DNA of 64,000 nt, taken from contig NZ_AP014647.1 of the NCBI RefSeq assembly GCF_023167545.1, positions 558,001 through 622,000 of the forward strand. Direction: 5' to 3'. Numbering within the stretch: position 1 is the stretch's first letter; the number at the start of each line of letters is the position of its first letter. A model generated the notes under the pieces. The model searched no databases. It was given only the letters and a program-made list of their open reading frames with translations, and was not told where the DNA came from. Below, in pieces: positions 58,457 through 64,000 of this stretch. The DNA is from Streptococcus constellatus subsp. constellatus. Lineage in GTDB: Bacteria > Bacillota > Bacilli > Lactobacillales > Streptococcaceae. Position numbers and translations under genes: made by a program.

Positions 58457-60104
58457 ACATCTTCATGGATTTAATTTTGACTTCATCAGGAGTAACGCGT
58501 AGGGTCTTTTGCCCTGTGTAGGTTACAAAACCAGGTTTACCACCTGTTGGCTTGTTAAGTTTTTTGACTTCAATCATATCCACCTGAACGAGATTGGACA
58601 ATCTCGCCTTAGAAAAGTATGCCGCCAATTCCGCAGCATCTGTCTTGACATCATCACTTGGATGTAGGTTGCCCGTGATAACGACGTGACTGCCGGGAAT
58701 ATCCTTGGCATGAAACCAAAGTTCCTCTTTTTTAGCCATTTTAAAGGTCAGTTCATCATTTTGCAGATTGTTTCGTCCAACCAGAATAATTGTCTGTCCA
58801 TCAGTAGACAAATATTTCTCAGGTTTCTTCCGTTTTTGGATTTTTTCACGCTGACGTCGACGAATAAAGCCTGTCTGAATCAATTCTTCTCGGATTTCTG
58901 TAATTTCTGTGAGATTAGCTTGCGACAAAGCTGTTTCTACGCTCTCCAAATATTGAATGGTTTCTTTAGTTTCTTCAATCAGTCCCGTTAAATGTTTGAC
59001 TGCTTCTTTCAGCTTTTGGTATTTCTTAAAATAGCGCTGAGCATTTTGGTTAGGGGTCAAAGCTTTATCTAGCACAATAGTAATTTTCTCGCTTGTGTAG
59101 TAATTGTCCAGTTCTACTTGGTCTTGATTGTTTGGAACTTGGTGCAAAAAAGTAGTGAGGAGTTCTCCCTTTTGTCGAAATTCTTCAGCATTTTCAGTCG
59201 CGACCAGTTCTTGCTCTTGTTTCGTTAATTTTTTACGATTTTTTTCTAATTCATTCTCCACTCGATGAATCAGTTCGCTGGCTTGTTGATTAACGCGATC
59301 GCGCTCTGCCTTATCTTGATAGAAAGCATCTAACAATTGTGATAAACTAGGAAATTCTTTCTGACTATCCGCAAAGAGAATGGGGGTAAATGACTTGCTA
59401 GTCAGAGTTGCCTGAGTGGAGCTAGTGAAGAAGGCGCGGAAGATTTTTAACTTATCACTTGTTAAGCGCTGGCTGAGTTCGGCTGCTGTATCGCGCCCCA
59501 ATCCTTGAAATAAGTTTTGTAAAGAACGGGCCGACAAATCCTCTGTATGCAAAATTTCAAATAATTTTTCATCAGAAATGGTAAATGGATTGCGCTTATC
59601 TGTTTGAGGTGGAGTGACATAGCTTGAACCAGGCAGAATCGTACGGTAACTATTTTGAGAAAAGCCGACATGTTTAATAGCTTCAATAATATTGCCGCTT
59701 GCCTTATCCATTAGGATGATATTGCTGTGCTTGCCCATGATTTCGATGATAAGAGTTGCTGCCACGTTATCTCCAATTTCATTTTTATTGGAGACAGAAA
59801 TTTCTAAAATTCGATCATTCTCGATTTGTGAAATATTTTCAATTGTAGCGCCTTGTAGATATTTTCGCATAACCATGATAAATGTGGTGGGCACTGCTGG
59901 ATTTTCAAAGGCGGTACGGGTTAGTTGAATGCGACTAAAAACAGGGTGAACAGACAAGAGCAATTTATGATTTTGTCGATTACTGCGAATTTGTAGCACT
60001 AATTCCTGATTAAACGGTTGATTGATTTTTTGAATACGACCGTACAGTAACTGTTGCCGCAATTCATCTGTCATGTGATGTAAAAAAAATCCGTCAAAGG
60101 ACAT
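58455..60104 (-). CDS. rqcH: RqcH/NFACT fibronectin-binding protein (PavA/FbpA type)
   Basis: A 549-residue NFACT protein. The N-terminal NFACT-N domain (MSFDGFFLHHMTDELRQQL) is followed by a HhH-like region, a long coiled coil (about 265-420) and the NFACT-R domain (ELWFHAKDIPGSHVVI). In Bacillus RqcH adds C-terminal alanine tails to stalled nascent chains on 50S subunits; streptococcal PavA/FbpA is also known as a fibronectin-binding adhesin without signal peptide. AAGGAGA site and a TATAAT upstream on the minus strand. Confidence 0.94.
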   Translation of the reverse strand: MSFDGFFLHHMTDELRQQLLYGRIQKINQPFNQELVLQIRSNRQNHKLLLSVHPVFSRIQLTRTAFENPAVPTTFIMVMRKYLQGATIENISQIENDRILEISVSNKNEIGDNVAATLIIEIMGKHSNIILMDKASGNIIEAIKHVGFSQNSYRTILPGSSYVTPPQTDKRNPFTISDEKLFEILHTEDLSARSLQNLFQGLGRDTAAELSQRLTSDKLKIFRAFFTSSTQATLTSKSFTPILFADSQKEFPSLSQLLDAFYQDKAERDRVNQQASELIHRVENELEKNRKKLTKQEQELVATENAEEFRQKGELLTTFLHQVPNNQDQVELDNYYTSEKITIVLDKALTPNQNAQRYFKKYQKLKEAVKHLTGLIEETKETIQYLESVETALSQANLTEITEIREELIQTGFIRRRQREKIQKRKKPEKYLSTDGQTIILVGRNNLQNDELTFKMAKKEELWFHAKDIPGSHVVITGNLHPSDDVKTDAAELAAYFSKARLSNLVQVDMIEVKKLNKPTGGKPGFVTYTGQKTLRVTPDEVKIKSMKM

Positions 60105-60198
60105 GGTTTTTCTCCTTGAATGGTACTAAAGAAAATTATAACAAAAAATAGTAAGAAAAGGTTGAAAAATTATTATCAGAAAAGTTTGACAAAATACT

Positions 60199-60488
60199 TG
60201 ACATTTATTTCAGAAACCTCTAAAATAATATCAAATTAGAAAAGTAATAAAATATTTGTTGGCAGAGAGCTTGTGGTTGGTGAAAACAAGCAGCAGGGTT
60301 TTATGAAATTGGGCTAATGGATAGAACTTGAATTTGAAACGATAAAAATTCGGTAAGCACACCTTATAGTGCAACTTGTTGTTAGACAAGATAGAGATGT
60401 GGGAAAAGTGTATGATTTTTCCCATAATTGAGGTGGCACCGCGATTTACGCCCTCACACAGGATGAACTGTGTGTGGGTTTTTCTTTT
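60199..60488 (+). promoter_or_regulatory. Tryptophan T-box riboswitch with its promoter
   Basis: Promoter TTGACA (60199-60204), 17 bp, TAAAAT (60222-60227). The leader contains the stem I distal hairpin GCTTGT...ACAAGC (about 60268-60291), a plausible UGG specifier (60318-60320, followed by A), the T-box AGGTGGCACCGCG (60431-60443) and a strong terminator, CCCTCACACAG-N6-CTGTGTGTGGG with a T-run (60451-60488). Controls trpXYZ in response to uncharged tRNA-Trp. Confidence 0.9.
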
Positions 60489-60578
60489 ATTGTAAATGGA
60501 GGGGAAGTATGTTTAAGCGATGGCGACTCTGGATTTTACTTGAATAAACATTTGAAACATACGAAATGGAGAACAGAT

Positions 60579-61583
60579 ATGAAAAATAAACGACTAATGG
60601 CAATTATTGCACTTTTAGTAGTCTTAGTTGTTGGAAGAATCATTTATTCTAGCATTAATGATGGGAAAACAACGAAAATCAACAATACAACAAAAACAGT
60701 AAAAGTCGGCGTACTACAATATGTTAGTCATCCATCGCTGGATTTGATTTATAAGGGTATTCAAGAAGGTTTGGCACAAGAAGGCTACAAAGGCAAGAAA
60801 ATCAAGATTGATTTTATGAATGCAGAAGGTGATCAAAGTAAAGTAGCAACGATGAGTAAGCAACTGGTCGCAAATAATAATGATGTGCTGATTGGAATCG
60901 CAACGCCTGCTGCTCAGGGGCTAGCTAGTGCAACGAAAGACAAACCAGTTGTCATGGGAGCAGTGAGCGATCCAGCTGGGGCAAATTTGGTCAAAGATTT
61001 GAAACAGCCTGGCGGTAATATCACAGGTGTTTCTGATCACAATCCAGCTGAACAACAGTTAAATCTGATTAAACAGTTAACACCGAATGTGAAAACAATT
61101 GGTATTCTTTACTCAAGTAATGAGGACAATTCCAAAACGCAGGTAGAAGAATTTACAACTTTGGCTGAAAAAGCAGGCTATAAGGTGCTTCCTTATTCTG
61201 TGCCTTCGACAAATGAGATTGCTTCAACCATGAATGTGATGACAGGGAAAGTAGACGCCATTTGGATTCCAATTGATAACACCATTGCTTCTGCTTTTTC
61301 AACAGTTGTTTCCAGCAATCAAACAGTTAAAAAACCTATCTATCCAAGTGCGACAGCTATGGTAAAAGAAGGTGGTCTAGGTTCTGTTGTAGTAGATCAA
61401 AAAGAACTTGGAGTAGCGACTGGAAAAATGACTGCGAAGATTTTGAAAGGGGCTAAACCAGCAAACACAGCGGTTGAAATCTTTAATACTGGAAAAACGG
61501 TTATAAATAAAAAAGTGGCTGCTCAGCTAGGAATAACGATTCCAGATGATGTTCTGAAAAAAGCAGGACAAATCATTGAGTAA
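60579..61583 (+). CDS. trpX: Tryptophan ABC transporter substrate-binding protein TrpX
   Basis: A 334-residue binding protein of the TrpX/DUF534 (ABC_sub_bind) family: VGVLQYVSHPSLDLIYKGIQEGL near the start, GIATPAAQGLASATKDKPVVMGAVSDPAGANLV and the C-terminal lobe. It is held by an uncleaved N-terminal helix (about 6-24) and has no lipobox cysteine, which is common for TrpX. ATG 60579 with GGAG is chosen; the open frame from 60474 begins inside the T-box terminator. Tryptophan specificity follows from the upstream UGG T-box. Confidence 0.9.
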   Translation: MKNKRLMAIIALLVVLVVGRIIYSSINDGKTTKINNTTKTVKVGVLQYVSHPSLDLIYKGIQEGLAQEGYKGKKIKIDFMNAEGDQSKVATMSKQLVANNNDVLIGIATPAAQGLASATKDKPVVMGAVSDPAGANLVKDLKQPGGNITGVSDHNPAEQQLNLIKQLTPNVKTIGILYSSNEDNSKTQVEEFTTLAEKAGYKVLPYSVPSTNEIASTMNVMTGKVDAIWIPIDNTIASAFSTVVSSNQTVKKPIYPSATAMVKEGGLGSVVVDQKELGVATGKMTAKILKGAKPANTAVEIFNTGKTVINKKVAAQLGITIPDDVLKKAGQIIE

Positions 61584-61627
61584 TCCGATTGATAAGAAAC
61601 GATATTTTTTAAAGTTAGGACAACATT

Positions 61628-62494
61628 ATGATTATTTCGATTGTCTCACAAGGACTTGTTTGGGCCATACTAGGTTTGGGGATTTTTATGACTTTTCGTA
61701 TTTTAAATTTCCCTGACATGACAACAGAAGGGTCTTTTCCCTTGGGGGGAGCAGTGGCAGTTACGCTGATTAGTAAAGGTATCAATCCCTTTCCGGCGAC
61801 TGTCGTTGCCATTCTGGCAGGGTGTTTGGCAGGTATGGCAACAGGACTTCTTTATACCAAGGGGAAAATACCTACTCTACTTTCTGGAATTTTGGTCATG
61901 ACTTCCTGCCATTCGATTATGCTCATGTTAATGGGGCGAGCAAATCTTGGTCTTCTAGGAACCAAGCAAATTCAAGACTTTCTGCCATTTTCTAGCGAAA
62001 TCAACAATCTTCTAACAGGGCTACTTTTTGTCAGCTTGGTAATAGCTGCATTGCTCTTTTTCTTAGATACAAAATTGGGTCAAGCTTATATTGCTACAGG
62101 AGATAATCCTGATATGGCGAGGAGTTTTGGTATTCACACAGGGCGAATGGAGCTGATGGGGTTGGTGCTATCTAATGGTGTTATTGCTCTAGCTGGAGCC
62201 CTCATTGCTCAGCAGGAAGGTTATGCGGATGTCTCGCGCGGTATTGGAGTGATTGTTGTCGGACTTGCTAGCCTCATCATCGGCGAGGTGCTCTTTACTA
62301 GTCTGACATTAGCAGAACGTTTACTAACGATTGTTGTCGGAGCTATTTTCTATCAATTTCTGATTTGGGGTGTGATTGCACTTGGTTTTAATACCAGTTA
62401 TCTCCGTCTGTATAGTGCGGTTATCTTGGCGGTTTGCCTCATGATTCCGACTTTTAAAAATAAATTCTTTAAAGGAGTCAAGTTAAGCAAATGA
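61628..62494 (+). CDS. trpY: Tryptophan ABC transporter permease TrpY
   Basis: A 288-residue permease of the branched-chain amino acid type with about eight helices (WAILGLGIFMTFRILNFPDMTTEGSFPLGGAV; LFTSLTLAERLLTIVVGAIFYQ). Lies 44 bp after trpX and overlaps trpZ by 4 bp (ATGA), so the three form one operon under the tryptophan T-box. Confidence 0.9.
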   Translation: MIISIVSQGLVWAILGLGIFMTFRILNFPDMTTEGSFPLGGAVAVTLISKGINPFPATVVAILAGCLAGMATGLLYTKGKIPTLLSGILVMTSCHSIMLMLMGRANLGLLGTKQIQDFLPFSSEINNLLTGLLFVSLVIAALLFFLDTKLGQAYIATGDNPDMARSFGIHTGRMELMGLVLSNGVIALAGALIAQQEGYADVSRGIGVIVVGLASLIIGEVLFTSLTLAERLLTIVVGAIFYQFLIWGVIALGFNTSYLRLYSAVILAVCLMIPTFKNKFFKGVKLSK

Positions 62495-63246
62495 CAGCAA
62501 TTGTAGAATTAAAAAATGCGACGAAAGTTGTGAATAATGGCTTTGATGAAAAAACGATTCTTGACAATGTTTCCTTGACCATTCATAAGCATGACTTCAT
62601 TACCATTTTAGGTGGAAATGGGGCGGGAAAATCTACTCTGTTCAACGTCATCTCAGGAACATTGCCATTGACGAGTGGCAGCATTTATATTCTAGGTGAA
62701 AATGTGACGAGTTATTCGCCAGAGAAACGTGCTAAGTATCTGTCACGTGTCTTTCAAGATCCAAAAATGGGAACAGCTCCTCGTATGACAGTGGCAGAGA
62801 ATCTGTTAATTGCAAAATTTCGTGGTGAAAAACGTCGTTTGGTCCCACGTCGTCTGAAGCGTTATCGCAAAGAATTTCAAGAAATAATAGAGAAAATCGG
62901 CAATGGTTTAGAAAAGCATTTGGATACGCCAATTGAATTTCTTTCTGGTGGTCAGAGACAGGCTTTGAGTTTGCTGATGGCGACTCTCAAGCGCCCAGAA
63001 CTGCTTCTTCTAGATGAACATACAGCAGCGCTGGATCCGAAAACTAGTGTTGCTCTTATGGAGTTGACTGATGATTTTGTCCAAAGAGACCAACTGACGG
63101 CTCTTATGATTACTCATCACATGGAGGATGCTCTCAAATATGGCAATCGTCTCATTGTCATGAAAGAAGGACAGATCATCCAAGACCTCAAACAGGAAGA
63201 AAAAGCCAAAATGACCATAGCGGATTATTATGGTTTGTTTGAATAA
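62491..63246 (+). CDS. trpZ: Tryptophan ABC transporter ATPase TrpZ
   Basis: A 251-residue ATPase. Walker A GGNGAGKST (about 43-51), Q-loop RVFQDPKMG, signature LSGGQRQALS, Walker B LLLLDEHTAALDP and the switch histidine in MITHHMEDAL. Energises TrpXY. Start ATG overlaps the trpY stop. Confidence 0.92.
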   Translation: MTAIVELKNATKVVNNGFDEKTILDNVSLTIHKHDFITILGGNGAGKSTLFNVISGTLPLTSGSIYILGENVTSYSPEKRAKYLSRVFQDPKMGTAPRMTVAENLLIAKFRGEKRRLVPRRLKRYRKEFQEIIEKIGNGLEKHLDTPIEFLSGGQRQALSLLMATLKRPELLLLDEHTAALDPKTSVALMELTDDFVQRDQLTALMITHHMEDALKYGNRLIVMKEGQIIQDLKQEEKAKMTIADYYGLFE

Positions 63247-63247
63247 A

Positions 63248-63287
63248 AAATTCCAATCTCATTTGAGGTTGGAATTTCTTTTTTGTG
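63248..63287. terminator. Terminator between trpZ and the convergent gene
   Basis: AAATTCCAATCTC pairs with GAGGTTGGAATTT (one G-T pair), then CTTTTTT. It overlaps the last codons of the minus-strand gene. Confidence 0.8.
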
Positions 63288-63585
63288 CTTCTCTGATAGT
63301 ATTAGGAACCAGACGAATCCGCTTAATATCTGAAATACGAATAATGGTAGACATGCTTTTCTGGAAATTTTTTATAATGAGCTGCTGGCGTTCTTTGTCA
63401 TATTTGACAATATCACCCGTAAAACTTTTATCTAAAAAAATGACATGTACGCCTGATTTCTTTTGCAAAGCGGTTTCAATCATCTGCAAAATATTGGCGT
63501 TGTCCTCCTCTATTTCTTGCGTATTCTTTTTGTAATTGATAAATTCACTTGCGCGTTCTAAAATCATTTCGAGAAATTTTTTCAT
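63259..63585 (-). CDS. Conserved hypothetical protein, 108 residues
   Basis: I do not recognise a named family. The protein begins MKKFLEMILERASEFINYKK, an amphipathic helix, and has a C-terminal part rich in beta strands (GVHVIFLDKSFTGDIVKYDKERQQLIIKNF) that recalls small Sm-like or PRC-like barrels. ATG 63585 is preferred over 63600 because GGAG lies 9 bp upstream of it while the earlier ATG has no ribosome site. Convergent with trpZ; divergent from ydbC. Confidence 0.65.
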   Translation of the reverse strand: MKKFLEMILERASEFINYKKNTQEIEEDNANILQMIETALQKKSGVHVIFLDKSFTGDIVKYDKERQQLIIKNFQKSMSTIIRISDIKRIRLVPNTIREAQKRNSNLK

Positions 63586-63644
63586 AGCTAAATTCTCCAT
63601 AACTTGTTACAATATATTATATAATAAACTTGCTAAAAAGTAAA

Positions 63645-63657
63645 TTTTTTACGAATA
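63645..63657 (+). promoter_or_regulatory. Perfect cin-box (ComX/SigX promoter) of ydbC
   Basis: TTTTTTACGAATA contains the canonical TACGAATA with an upstream T-run. It lies 28 bp before the ydbC ATG in the correct orientation, so the gene should belong to the late competence regulon. Confidence 0.85.
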
Positions 63658-63685
63658 AATCAAGAAAGAGGAAAAAGGAGAAAAA

Positions 63686-63898
63686 ATGTCAGAGTTTAAA
63701 TTTGAGATAGAAGAAAAATTATTGGTTTTGTCAGAAAATGAAAAAGGCTGGACAAAAGAGCTGAACCGAGTGAGTTTCAATGGTGCGCCAGCAAAATACG
63801 ATATCCGTAGCTGGAGTCCTGACCATACAAAAATGGGGAAAGGGATTACGCTTTCCAATGAAGAATTTCAAGTATTGGTAGAGGCTTTTAAGGCTTAG
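63686..63898 (+). CDS. ydbC: PC4-like single-stranded DNA-binding protein YdbC
   Basis: A 70-residue protein of the YdbC/PC4-like family (MSEFKFEIEEKLLVLSENEKGWTKELNRVSFNG; KYDIRSWSPDHTKMGKGITLS), which forms dimers that bind ssDNA. The pneumococcal homologue SP_0782 is known as a competence-linked ssDNA-binding protein. AAAAAGGAG precedes the ATG, and a perfect cin-box lies upstream. A role in transformation alongside coiA is likely. Confidence 0.9.
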   Translation: MSEFKFEIEEKLLVLSENEKGWTKELNRVSFNGAPAKYDIRSWSPDHTKMGKGITLSNEEFQVLVEAFKA

Positions 63899-63921
63899 TA
63901 AAGCGTAAATAGAATAAAGGC

Positions 63922-63978
63922 AAGAGAGTGAGAGACAGACGATCTATAAATGTAACTGTTGATGACTCTCTTTTTTGT
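63922..63978 (+). terminator. Likely ydbC terminator
   Basis: AAGAGAGT and ACTCTCTT are complementary across a 39-base loop, with TTTT after the second arm. The large loop makes the assignment moderate. Confidence 0.55.
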
Positions 63979-64000
63979 TGTAAAAAATAAGGAATTTTAC

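Overview
The window is chromosomal DNA of a Streptococcus, most likely a viridans species of the anginosus/sanguinis type; species is inferred from overall look only. The support is gene content and order: rodA, DJ-1, HAD, gyrB, ezrA; ftsE-ftsX behind a prfB with a programmed frameshift; murM-murN; coiA-pepF-prsA; trpXYZ behind a T-box; and ComX-type cin-boxes. Base composition is AT-rich and most genes have strong AGGAGG-like ribosome sites. No rRNA, tRNA or CRISPR was seen.

Layout. 1-8 kb: the 3' part of pepV, a minus-strand small membrane protein-queA-argR operon, nagB under a likely NagR operator, a D,D-carboxypeptidase, an MFS carrier, and a wrecked beta-glucoside locus in which a 6-phospho-beta-glucosidase with a nonsense codon is joined to the tail of a PTS EIIC. 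8-16 kb: coiA with a cin-box, pepF, an O-methyltransferase, prsA, then an alanine T-box in front of a LURP-one gene and alaS. 16-20 kb: a three-gene membrane-stress cassette (SPFH/zinc-ribbon, zinc-ribbon/TM, TPM) resembling Bacillus ydjGHI. 20-25 kb, minus strand: an ABC exporter fragment and the HD hydrolase-HAD-murM-murN operon.

25-32 kb: a DUF1934 gene, a frameshifted small membrane gene, a yybP-ykoY (Mn2+) riboswitch with its P-type cation ATPase, a complete IS1182-family element, and two decayed genes (DUF2785, Cof-type HAD). 32-45 kb is core: prfB, ftsEX, an MBL hydrolase, a DinG-like exonuclease/helicase, a YeiH transporter, rodA, DJ-1, HAD, gyrB, ezrA. 45.5-49 kb is an accessory island: an IS30-like remnant, a leaderless-secretion C39-like papain-fold gene, a lipoprotein gene broken by two frameshifts, and a C39-like lipoprotein. 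49-64 kb: a lactonase, a VanRS-like two-component system, a multi-hairpin intergenic region, an AI-2E family protein, a TPR protein, alsS-alsD (acetoin pathway), an unusual array of 41-bp tandem hairpin repeats, rqcH (fibronectin-binding NFACT protein), a tryptophan T-box with trpXYZ, and ydbC (PC4-like ssDNA-binding protein) under a perfect cin-box.

Themes: regulation by RNA (two T-boxes, one riboswitch, one recoding site), four genes whose -10 box lies so close to the ATG that the mRNA should be leaderless, two competence promoters, and clustered gene decay around mobile elements. The most unusual parts are the C39/lipoprotein island, the 41-bp hairpin repeats with compensatory changes, and the SPFH-zinc ribbon-TPM cassette.
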